Shown in pieces: positions 47,974 to 56,012 of a DNA stretch of 64,000 bases. Under the pieces are notes generated by a model. The model saw only the letters and a list, made by a program, of their open reading frames with translations, searched no databases and was not told the origin of the DNA. Within the stretch, counting starts at the first letter, position 1. Each line of letters begins with the position of its first letter. The stretch comes from a virus. Location of the stretch: positions 62,001-126,000 of IMG/VR virus record IMGVR_UViG_3300025770_000870; one strand, 5' to 3'. Made by a program: the position numbers and the translations under genes.

Positions 47974-48663
47974 GTGAGAGAATCTTTCGAAGAATATAAA
48001 AAAACAATAGAAACCTTAATTATCAACTTCAAATATCTATATGATGGTGATGTTAAATCATCTAGTAATAAATCATACTCTGGTAGTATATCACATAAAA
48101 ACACTTCACCTAGTTTTGTTATAAATTGTATAAATCAAATATACGATGAAAGTATTCAATCGATGATCGATAAGTCAATACCAATGAGTATAGGATTAAA
48201 AACTGAACCATTGATAGGTAAACCAAGTAATGTGGCTGATAATATATTTTATTATATTGATAAATTAAAAACAAACTCATTCAAACCTCTTTATGTTTTT
48301 TGTTCATATAATGGAAGAAAATTATTTGGTATAACTAAAGAAATTAATAAAAACAAGCCTTTCCCGGGACACTTTTATGATATAGAAAAGTATCATAGTA
48401 GATCATATGACTTATATTTATCACCTATACTAATTAATGATAAAGAAGATGATATTGAGATTTATGTAACTGACAAATCAATACAAAGCTTAGTTTATTC
48501 TATACAAAATATGGATTATAAAATTTCAAAAGATGATGAATCATACAAACATACAATGTCTTATCATTTTTATGATTGTGACTTTACCTGTTATAAATTG
48601 ATAATCAAGGATGTATCTAAATGGAGGGATGAGAAAATAAATGAAATATTAAATGAGAATTGA
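47974..48663 (+). CDS. Hypothetical protein
   Basis: 229 residues from GTG 47974 (RESFEEYKKTIETLI); earlier starts would add an AT-derived hydrophobic stretch. Mid-part SIPMSIGLKTEPLIGKPSNV, later RSYDLYLSPILINDKEDDIEI and WRDEKINEILNEN. No family recognised. Overlaps the next gene. Confidence 0.6.
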   Translation: MRESFEEYKKTIETLIINFKYLYDGDVKSSSNKSYSGSISHKNTSPSFVINCINQIYDESIQSMIDKSIPMSIGLKTEPLIGKPSNVADNIFYYIDKLKTNSFKPLYVFCSYNGRKLFGITKEINKNKPFPGHFYDIEKYHSRSYDLYLSPILINDKEDDIEIYVTDKSIQSLVYSIQNMDYKISKDDESYKHTMSYHFYDCDFTCYKLIIKDVSKWRDEKINEILNEN

Positions 48664-49060
48664 TTGTGATAGTTTGGATTTTGGATTGGAATGTTATGAT
48701 CCAAGTTCTTTAGAGGAACGAAATAGATTAAAATCTAGTAAATTAGTTAAGGATTTATTGAAAATAAATAATAAAATGGAACCTAGAAGAAACTATATGG
48801 TTATATCAATGAATGTCTTTAATCTATTAGAGTATCACGATAGATTTGAACATATAAAATTATCTAGTAAAAAAGAAATAGGCCCATTAACACTTGTTGG
48901 TTATATAGGTGGTTTAGATTGTTATGTAGATTTAAATATGAAACATAATAACATACTATTACATTACGATAAACAAGTTATTCGTAATCTTAGATTAGAA
49001 TCTATATTAGATGATAGTAATATTATTGATGATGAGGTTGAAATTGAAGTGATAATTTAA
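48653..49060 (+). CDS. Hypothetical protein
   Basis: 135 residues. YMVISMNVFNLLEYHDRFEHI and LVGYIGGLDCYVDLNM slightly recall the C-terminal region of HK97-type capsid proteins, but the similarity is too weak to call. Coupled to 47974. Confidence 0.6.
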   Translation: MRIDCDSLDFGLECYDPSSLEERNRLKSSKLVKDLLKINNKMEPRRNYMVISMNVFNLLEYHDRFEHIKLSSKKEIGPLTLVGYIGGLDCYVDLNMKHNNILLHYDKQVIRNLRLESILDDSNIIDDEVEIEVII

Positions 49061-49093
49061 CTGGACTAAAAGATTTTTATCTCACCTAACATA

Positions 49094-51106
49094 TTATTTA
49101 TTATTGTTATTGAATTTCTCAAATTTAGCGATAATCTTTTTATTTGTATTATCGATAGTCATTAAGCTTTTCCTATCCGTTTTCATTCCTTTTCCAGCAC
49201 CGGCCCTAATAAATTCTTCTTTTGTTACTGTTGATGGTGTACCATCGTTATTAACTAATTGATATTCGAAATTTTCATTAGTATCTTGTCCTAATAACTT
49301 AACACCTTTGGTATCATAATCAACATCCTCTCCAGATCTAGCAGTATCTATCTTTTCTTTAAGAGCATTTACAAAATCTCTAGCTATCTTCTTTAATACA
49401 TCAACATATTTATCTGTATCATAAGCTATTTTCATCATAGCTTTATTATATTTTAATAGATTAAGACCAGCGATATTTGTAATTGATGGGTGACCTCCAC
49501 TATTTCTTATTACAATTTCCCATACTGGAATTTTGAGATTATTTAATAGTGTTTTTTGTTCGTAAGATAAATCTTTATGTAAAACATTCATAGCTTCTTC
49601 TAATCCATCTTCTTTAATATCAACATTAAGAATAGTTCTACCCTCTTTCTTAAATACACAATCAGAATAAAAAGCTTCTAAATCAGAATATTTAAATCCA
49701 ACACCTTCGTATGAATCACCTTCATCCTTCTTCATTTTTTTCCAATCTTGTGAATTTTCAAATTCATTCTTAATTGATTCTAATGATATATAATACTTAC
49801 TCATCATTGGTTCATACTTAGCTAATACTTCTTTAGAGATTTCTCCTAAGTTAATATCTTTAAGTATTTTCTCCTTAAATGGATTACAAGAAACTTGTAC
49901 AAGACCCATTGGCCAAACAATACAGATAAATTCCGCATCCGGGAAATTCTTAAATGGTGTATATCTATCATAAGAACCTGGTTTAATCATACTACCACCT
50001 CCATATTGCATAAGTATTTTATAATCTTCATCAATATGAATACCCTTTATAGAACTCTTACCATTGAGAGCTTTTCTTCCTAACCAAGTAACGCTATAAA
50101 CATTTTTCGGTTTATCTTCAATATAATTTTTATCAAATAATCTATCAACATACTTAACATACTCTTCGTTAGATATTCCTAGCTTCTTAGCTAATTCAAC
50201 ATCTTGAGAGGCTGGCATTCTGTGTATATTTTTTAGGATGCTTAATTCGGTTCTACCAATTTCCATAACATCACCACTTTCACTTTCAACGAATCCGTAA
50301 TCCTTCATTCTCTCGATATAGTTAGTAAGGTTTGTTTTTATTTCTTCTGGTGTTGCTAATCTACCAAGCTTATCGCTTGTTTTTGCATTATTAATATAAT
50401 GTCTAATATTGTTAAACATTGAGTATAAACTCGCAGTTGAGTCTAATAATAAACACTCAAGTATATTCTTATTTATGTGATCTCTTTTACCATCTAATGA
50501 TTTAACAGTTATTCTTTTATTCTTATAAGCTAATAATAATCTATTAACCACTAATCCCATCATAAATCTATTCTTTTGTGGTGTTTCTGCCTTTTCATAT
50601 TTGAATATAGAATTTTGAACATCTTCTGGCTTAATATTATTTCTCAAGAAATCTGCTGAATCAATTGTTTGAATCATTTTTATATCTTGTGCCGTGAATA
50701 TATCTGAATATGAAACTTCACCTGATATAATCTCAACATTTGATCTAGCTGATTTGAAATATGTTGATTCTGTGTCCTCAGCACCAACTTGTTTATCATG
50801 ATGATCCGATTGTATATGGAACATTGGTTTACCGTGTGCGAAATCAACTAAAACTTTTAATGTATCAGGTCTTCCGTTTTTAACAGCATACTCTAATCCA
50901 CCATATTGAATGATATGACAATCAACTGTTTCTATTTGATAGTAATTTTTTAAGAATACACTCATAGCTAATGCTGATGTTACTCCATCTAAATCTTTGT
51001 GAAAGTATATCTCACATTCTTTATATCCTTTAGTTATAGCTTTTATGTTTCTTAAACCTACTTCCTCGTTTACAAACTCAGTATATTTTTTCATATTATT
51101 TTTCAT
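49094..51106 (-). CDS. Leader-bearing DHH-family phosphoesterase with winged-helix insert
   Basis: 670 residues. Leader MKKYTEFVNEE (from Met5) closely resembles the T4 internal-protein leader. DHH motifs: YFHKDLDGVTSALAM (H36, D38, D40), VLVDFAHG (D88), QSDHHDKQ (D101-H102-H103); DHHA1-like NSGGHPSITNIAG at ~537. Between them a winged-helix segment (~300-350: LSILKNIHRMPASQDVELAK). Family members cleave nanoRNA, pAp or cyclic di-/oligonucleotides, and include RecJ. About twice the size of NrnA/GdpP cores. Predicted head-packaged; could destroy defence second messengers or oligoribonucleotides on entry (inference). Confidence 0.82.
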   Translation of the reverse strand: MKNNMKKYTEFVNEEVGLRNIKAITKGYKECEIYFHKDLDGVTSALAMSVFLKNYYQIETVDCHIIQYGGLEYAVKNGRPDTLKVLVDFAHGKPMFHIQSDHHDKQVGAEDTESTYFKSARSNVEIISGEVSYSDIFTAQDIKMIQTIDSADFLRNNIKPEDVQNSIFKYEKAETPQKNRFMMGLVVNRLLLAYKNKRITVKSLDGKRDHINKNILECLLLDSTASLYSMFNNIRHYINNAKTSDKLGRLATPEEIKTNLTNYIERMKDYGFVESESGDVMEIGRTELSILKNIHRMPASQDVELAKKLGISNEEYVKYVDRLFDKNYIEDKPKNVYSVTWLGRKALNGKSSIKGIHIDEDYKILMQYGGGSMIKPGSYDRYTPFKNFPDAEFICIVWPMGLVQVSCNPFKEKILKDINLGEISKEVLAKYEPMMSKYYISLESIKNEFENSQDWKKMKKDEGDSYEGVGFKYSDLEAFYSDCVFKKEGRTILNVDIKEDGLEEAMNVLHKDLSYEQKTLLNNLKIPVWEIVIRNSGGHPSITNIAGLNLLKYNKAMMKIAYDTDKYVDVLKKIARDFVNALKEKIDTARSGEDVDYDTKGVKLLGQDTNENFEYQLVNNDGTPSTVTKEEFIRAGAGKGMKTDRKSLMTIDNTNKKIIAKFEKFNNNNK

Positions 51107-51144
51107 ATCAGTATAATAATTTTCTTTATTCTTTATATATTAAA

Positions 51145-51588
51145 TTAGACAACGTATTTTATTTTTATGTCTTCTATTCGATGCATAAATATTTTAAGTT
51201 GATATCCCACTACCTTTGACTTCGAAATATACCATCCAAAATCACCCAATCTATCATTTGTGGTTTCTATTATTTCTTTAAATTCACTAGATTTTATATA
51301 ATCTTCTAATTCTTCTTTTTGTCTTCCGACATCATTAGCATTCCGTTGAACCAATTCCTGAAAGACACATCTTATATAAGGTATAGATTCTATAACCATT
51401 TTACCATCCTCTTTATCAACTGATGTATCTCTTTGGATAAGATTTTTATCAAAGTATGTTGATGTATTATATCCAGCATCCGATATATCAACAAACATAT
51501 CCTCAATGTATTCCTTTGTTAATCCATTATAATGTTCTTCCTTTGGTACTAACATTTCCCAACCTTCGAATGTCTTTAAATATTTCAT
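51145..51588 (-). CDS. Leader-bearing small paralogue family protein
   Basis: 147 residues: leader MKYLKTFEGWEM, then YIEDMFVDISDAGYNTSTYF (family signature), IRCVFQELVQRNANDVG, and C-terminal YQLKIFMHRIEDI. Eight nt after the amidoligase-like gene in the same transcript. Confidence 0.72.
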   Translation of the reverse strand: MKYLKTFEGWEMLVPKEEHYNGLTKEYIEDMFVDISDAGYNTSTYFDKNLIQRDTSVDKEDGKMVIESIPYIRCVFQELVQRNANDVGRQKEELEDYIKSSEFKEIIETTNDRLGDFGWYISKSKVVGYQLKIFMHRIEDIKIKYVV

Positions 51589-51595
51589 TATTTCA

Positions 51596-52990
51596 TTATT
51601 TCTTTAAGAATTGCTTACCATATGATTTCATAATACCCTTATCAGTTCCTTTCTCTCCATCAGCATCAAACTTAGTATCAAAGAAGTTATTATAATCAGT
51701 AACAATCTTAACATCTGAATCCATTGTTGCATAAGGACCTAGTTTACCTGATCGATAAACACCACCTCTCATATCACCATTTAAATAACCTCCTACAAAA
51801 TAACAATTGGTTAATTTACTACGCTCAACATTACAATTTAATATCTTTGTATCTTCTGCATCAGAGTTATTTAATTTTGATTTAGATACTTGTGAATTTA
51901 TTATGTTAGTTCCCATAAAGAAACAATCATCAAATATACCCTCGACATTACAGTTTATTAATTCATATCCTTTTATGGTAGATGTTCCTTTTATATTAGC
52001 ATCAACAACCTCCATGGTTTGATCAGTTGTTACATAATTGATAATACACTCTTTCATATCTTCCGAACCTTCTATTATATTATAAAGTTTTGTATAAATT
52101 TTACCATAATATGCAGAAACGATATCATATGAGTGATTCTGGTCTATTTGTATTTGTATAGTTGGAAAATCGATTATAAAATTATCATAACTTGATAAGT
52201 TCTTATAATTCAATATATTTTCTTCTAAATAATCTTCTAATTTATTAATATCTTCTGAATTGAAATCAGATCTAACTGAATCATAAACATTAATAATAAA
52301 TCTTTCCAAGAAGTAAATTAATTGTCCAATATTTTTCTCGTAATCTTCACCCCCGATATATCTAAATTCTAACCTTTGTGTTTCTCTGGTATTACTTATG
52401 TTAGTGAAGTTTATACCATAATATTTATCATTTGGTAATCTCATGTTGTTTTTAACAACACCAATTGGTATGTTAAAAAAATCATATTCCTTAAATGGAA
52501 TCATTTTCTTAATACTCTTAGCATAAACATTTGATTTCCTTGATGGATAAGCTCTGTATATCTCTTCTTCATCAGTATTTAATATTAATTTTAATACATT
52601 TAGATCATTTAGATCCATATCATCATCAGTAAAAGATATATTAAAGTGTACTGATGACTTCTCATTTGTATATCCATAATTTTGTATGAACTTTAGAATC
52701 TTAATTAAGAAGTATTTAGCATTATAAAAATCCATTGGTCCAGTCACTATTTCAACCATATTGGAACCACCAGATAAATCAGGTTCTATTTTGAAATTAT
52801 TTGCATCTGGTTTGAAGTCTGAGTGATATTGTCTAAATCCCCAAACTTTCACTGGATTAAGTTCCTGATTCAATAATTCAAGTGTTTTATAATAAGATAA
52901 ATCCTTTAAATAAAATTCAAACTCGAAACCAACTTGTGATTTTTTGAGCTTGTTTGTTTGGCTTAGAAATTTATCAGAGTATTTTCTCAT
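51596..52990 (-). CDS. Amidoligase-like protein with pentapeptide-repeat-like C-terminus
   Basis: 464 residues. N-terminus MRKYSDKFLSQTN is a weak leader with the late box 5 nt upstream. Residues ~20-130 follow the putative amidoligase (COOH-NH2 ligase, ATP-grasp-related) pattern: VGFEFEFYL, EPDLSGGSNMVEIVTGPMDF, SSVHFNISF. Residues ~345-420 read as a small beta-helix of pentapeptide type (CNVEGIFDDCFFMGTNIINS, LNNSDAEDTKILNCNVERSK). Might form amide bonds on peptides or cell-wall material; activity unproven. Confidence 0.7.
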   Translation of the reverse strand: MRKYSDKFLSQTNKLKKSQVGFEFEFYLKDLSYYKTLELLNQELNPVKVWGFRQYHSDFKPDANNFKIEPDLSGGSNMVEIVTGPMDFYNAKYFLIKILKFIQNYGYTNEKSSVHFNISFTDDDMDLNDLNVLKLILNTDEEEIYRAYPSRKSNVYAKSIKKMIPFKEYDFFNIPIGVVKNNMRLPNDKYYGINFTNISNTRETQRLEFRYIGGEDYEKNIGQLIYFLERFIINVYDSVRSDFNSEDINKLEDYLEENILNYKNLSSYDNFIIDFPTIQIQIDQNHSYDIVSAYYGKIYTKLYNIIEGSEDMKECIINYVTTDQTMEVVDANIKGTSTIKGYELINCNVEGIFDDCFFMGTNIINSQVSKSKLNNSDAEDTKILNCNVERSKLTNCYFVGGYLNGDMRGGVYRSGKLGPYATMDSDVKIVTDYNNFFDTKFDADGEKGTDKGIMKSYGKQFLKK

Positions 52991-52995
52991 AATAG

Positions 52996-53005
52996 TATAT
53001 ATTAA
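52996..53005 (-). promoter_or_regulatory. Late-type promoter box TTAATATATA
   Basis: Minus strand, 5 nt before ATG 52990. Confidence 0.6.
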
Positions 53006-53053
53006 AAATAAATATTCTAATAAGTTCGAAGAGAATGTTATATTTCAATATAT

Positions 53054-53170
53054 ATGATTATGAAATCTTGTAACAAATGTGAATTTTATAAAATGACACC
53101 AATAAGTATAATAAAGTCTTTAGATAACCTATTATACACTAAAGATAATTCAAAATTAAATAAAATATAA
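53054..53170 (+). CDS. Very small protein (38 aa)
   Basis: Reads MIMKSCNKCEFYKMTPISII ... DNSKLNKI, with one CxxC. One nt before the next gene's ATG. Small but plausible. Confidence 0.5.
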   Translation: MIMKSCNKCEFYKMTPISIIKSLDNLLYTKDNSKLNKI

Positions 53171-53171
53171 T

Positions 53172-53561
53172 ATGGAATTCTTTTGTGTATATTGCAAGAC
53201 TCGCAAGAAGTTTGATAAGTTTGTTAAAGTTAACAAAATTAAAAATAAGTATATTGTTGATATACGAAGGATTGTTGATGAAGAAGAAGTCGATTTCACT
53301 GATGATAAGACTTACCTCAAAATATTAATCTTTAATAAAATTCAACAAGCAATAGATAAGAAAAAGGATATTTACTATATTCCAGATTTTGACAAAGACT
53401 TTGCAATCGAGAAATTATTAAACCTTAAAAAGATATTAGCCGAGAATAACTTCAATGTTCTCATTTTTTACAACGAATTCAGAAAGAATCCAGAAATAAT
53501 GGATGATGTTCTATCAAACCTTTCTAAATTTTCAAATTCGCAAATTATTCGCGATTATTAA
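53172..53561 (+). CDS. Hypothetical protein with N-terminal CxxC
   Basis: 129 residues: MEFFCVYCKTRKKFDKF zinc-knuckle-like start, then AIDKKKDIYYIPDFDKDFAI and NFNVLIFYNEFRKNPEI, alpha/beta alternation like half of a P-loop fold without a Walker A. No family recognised. Confidence 0.64.
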   Translation: MEFFCVYCKTRKKFDKFVKVNKIKNKYIVDIRRIVDEEEVDFTDDKTYLKILIFNKIQQAIDKKKDIYYIPDFDKDFAIEKLLNLKKILAENNFNVLIFYNEFRKNPEIMDDVLSNLSKFSNSQIIRDY

Positions 53562-53602
53562 ATAAATAAAGATGTATAATTATTAGTAGAGATTACTAAT
53601 AA

Positions 53603-53612
53603 TTAATATATA
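53603..53612 (+). promoter_or_regulatory. Late-type promoter box TTAATATATA
   Basis: 17 nt before ATG 53630, at the head of the baseplate gene run. Confidence 0.55.
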
Positions 53613-53629
53613 CTAAAAAGATATTATAT

Positions 53630-55450
53630 ATGGCAATATTAGGAGGATCACCACTAGGACTTATAGGTATTAAAAGTACCCCATCTAGAGATGGTATGTC
53701 AACTTTTAATGCTGGGAACTCTCGTAATGTTAATGTTAATAAATATAACACAGGTAAACCTAATGAGGGTAGTGCTAAAGGAGGAATGGTATCATTATTC
53801 AGTGGTGGTAATGTTGTAAAAGCGTGGGGTAATATTAAAGCTGCAGGGACCGAGATGGATTCAACTGGACTTACGGATAATTTCAAAGGAACTTCTAGAT
53901 CAACATTACACAACAATGATATTTATGATACTAGTGTGTTAAATTTAATAGAGAAATTATCAACTACTCCAGCAAGGCTAAGACCATCTGATTTTGCTTA
54001 TCTCAAAGATTTAGGTCGTTATCCAAATAATAGACTAATGATAGCTAGAAGATTTGGTGGAGCAATTGGTGATGATATTATCGGAAAATCTAGAAAGCCG
54101 GACGTACAGGCGCTGTTGATAACATGGAAACCAGAGGGTGAAGAATTTTTTGAAATTTCATTTAGTGAAGACTGGGAAGATGCTGCTGCTGATTTTACTG
54201 GTATAATAAATGAAATGGGTGAAGACTTCTTGGGTAAGAGTGTTGGTAGCGGTATGGGAGCTGCTTTGGGATCTATACCACTCCCTGGATTCACAGAAGG
54301 TTTACAAAGACAATTCATGAAAAATTTAGGGATATTTGATAAGCTCCCAACAAATTCTAAAGGTATCGAGATTTTACCAGCAGGTAACCCTAATATAATT
54401 AAAATGGCCAAGAAAAGGAAAACTATCAATGCTGCTGACAAGGGTAGTGGTTTGAAATGTAGCTTTGCGGTGAAAATGGTGTGTGAATATGAGCAGAAGT
54501 TTATTTCGGGTATAGATCCAACAATTGTTTGGCAGGATTTATTAGGCACTATGTTAAGGTTCGGTACTTCTAAAAAATCAAGTTATGGATTATCAAAAGA
54601 TTTTGTTAAAAAAGTAGGTGAATGGTCTACAGATCCAGGTAAAGCTGTCGCATTTATTGCTAAAAAACTTTCATCCGCGGTCAATGCAATCGCTGATGAA
54701 GTTTATGAATTAATTGCAGCCATGACAGAAGATAAAGATGATAAAGAGGATAGGTTAGAAGAAGAAGCTGCTGAAGCAGGTAATCTAGCTACGGCGTTCT
54801 TCAAAGGCTTACTCGCTGATATTAAGAGCTCAGTTGAATCAACTGTTCTTAAATATAAACATGATATAATGGGTGTTGCTAACGCATTATCTGGTATGCC
54901 GTCAACACCTTGGCATATAACAATTGGAAACCCATTAAGACCTATGTTTTGTTCAGGTGATATGTTAGTTGAGGACACCAGATTAATCGTTGGTGCGGAT
55001 TTAGCATTTAATGATCTACCATCTAAAATAAGAGTTGAGTTTACTCTGAAAAATTCTAGACCTTGGGGTTTAGGTGAAATAGCTAGTAAATTTAATACTG
55101 GTAATATACGTACTGTGAATACTATTAGGGATTTTTCATCATTAAAAGCTGGTCAAACTTTACACAACTCACCACTTGAGAATGTTCCAACTCCAAAGGC
55201 CGAACCAGTGGGATCAGGACCCGGGGTTTCTAATACAGCCGCTGGTGTTGATAATACCAATAGTGGAGTAACAACTGAAAACAAAGAAGTGGAAGTGGTT
55301 GTTCCTGAGGCTGGAAGTGGATCAGAACCTGAATCTGTTGTAACCGATGGAGAGACCACATCCCCTACTGAAGTACAAGTAGCCGCCGAAGCCGCTGCCG
55401 CCACAGCCGCCGCAGCCGCAGCACCAGAATCAGAAACACCTGCCCCATAA
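53630..55450 (+). CDS. Baseplate/tail-tube-associated virion protein
   Basis: 606 residues. Residues ~290-490 hold SFAVKMVCEYEQKFISGIDP, TPWHITIGNPLRPMFCSGDM, DLAFNDLPSKIRVEFTLKNS, a pattern found in tail proteins next to baseplate hubs in T4-like Bacteroidota phages (T4 gp48/54 region). Helical middle (ADIKSSVESTVLKYKHD). Last ~90 residues are low-complexity Pro/Glu/Ala, ending in an Ala-rich run encoded by a GC-rich tract. First gene of the rightward baseplate run. Assignment is by neighbourhood and pattern. Confidence 0.68.
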   Translation: MAILGGSPLGLIGIKSTPSRDGMSTFNAGNSRNVNVNKYNTGKPNEGSAKGGMVSLFSGGNVVKAWGNIKAAGTEMDSTGLTDNFKGTSRSTLHNNDIYDTSVLNLIEKLSTTPARLRPSDFAYLKDLGRYPNNRLMIARRFGGAIGDDIIGKSRKPDVQALLITWKPEGEEFFEISFSEDWEDAAADFTGIINEMGEDFLGKSVGSGMGAALGSIPLPGFTEGLQRQFMKNLGIFDKLPTNSKGIEILPAGNPNIIKMAKKRKTINAADKGSGLKCSFAVKMVCEYEQKFISGIDPTIVWQDLLGTMLRFGTSKKSSYGLSKDFVKKVGEWSTDPGKAVAFIAKKLSSAVNAIADEVYELIAAMTEDKDDKEDRLEEEAAEAGNLATAFFKGLLADIKSSVESTVLKYKHDIMGVANALSGMPSTPWHITIGNPLRPMFCSGDMLVEDTRLIVGADLAFNDLPSKIRVEFTLKNSRPWGLGEIASKFNTGNIRTVNTIRDFSSLKAGQTLHNSPLENVPTPKAEPVGSGPGVSNTAAGVDNTNSGVTTENKEVEVVVPEAGSGSEPESVVTDGETTSPTEVQVAAEAAAATAAAAAAPESETPAP

Positions 55451-55465
55451 AAATAATTAATATAA

Positions 55466-55993
55466 ATGAACTTTAAATCACTTGCTGAGTATATAGGAAT
55501 AAATAAGTATCGAGAATTAGGTGATAATGAAGATGTTTTTTATGATTTGTTTTCATCTACGTTTAAGTATAATCAACGTATAGTATTATCAGAATATAGA
55601 GTTCCTAAGGGGTTTGATATGAGATTAGATTTGGTGTTTCAGGAAATGTATAATTTAGAGCCTAATGAAGTTGGTAATTATTTAGAAGATATGGATGTTA
55701 TATACTTTATCAATAATATTGATAATCCACTTAATATAAAGGAAGGACTTGTATTAAAATATCCGCCCGATTTGGGTAACCTACGTGAGTTTAGAGTTCT
55801 TAATGTTGATGATGATATTAATCATAAAGATAGAGTGAAAGAGAAATTAGCATACCCTAATAAGTCAACTCGTAAAGATAAGTCTAGAGAAAATTTTGTC
55901 AAAAATGGGTATTCACTACCACCAGTAGTATTAGAAACACCCAGGCCACCAGTTTCAGTAAAAGATGGTAAATTCAATATTGGTGGACTTTGA
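55466..55993 (+). CDS. Baseplate wedge subunit, gp53-like
   Basis: 175 residues. YNQRIVLSEYRVPKGFDMRL and LEDMDVIYFINNIDNPLNIK, then GLVLKYPPD, as in LysM-like wedge proteins (T4 gp53). Pro-rich C-terminus (YSLPPVVLETPRPPVS). Likely part of the baseplate wedge. Confidence 0.68.
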   Translation: MNFKSLAEYIGINKYRELGDNEDVFYDLFSSTFKYNQRIVLSEYRVPKGFDMRLDLVFQEMYNLEPNEVGNYLEDMDVIYFINNIDNPLNIKEGLVLKYPPDLGNLREFRVLNVDDDINHKDRVKEKLAYPNKSTRKDKSRENFVKNGYSLPPVVLETPRPPVSVKDGKFNIGGL

Positions 55994-56012
55994 TAAATTT
56001 TATAAATAGTTT

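Noticed and set aside
48653-49060. Possible HK97-type capsid fragment
   Set aside because: Only a few loosely similar strands; too short and too far from structural genes to claim.
54019-54549. 176-codon minus-strand reading inside the baseplate gene
   Set aside because: Opposes a clear long coding gene and has no own start context or motif.
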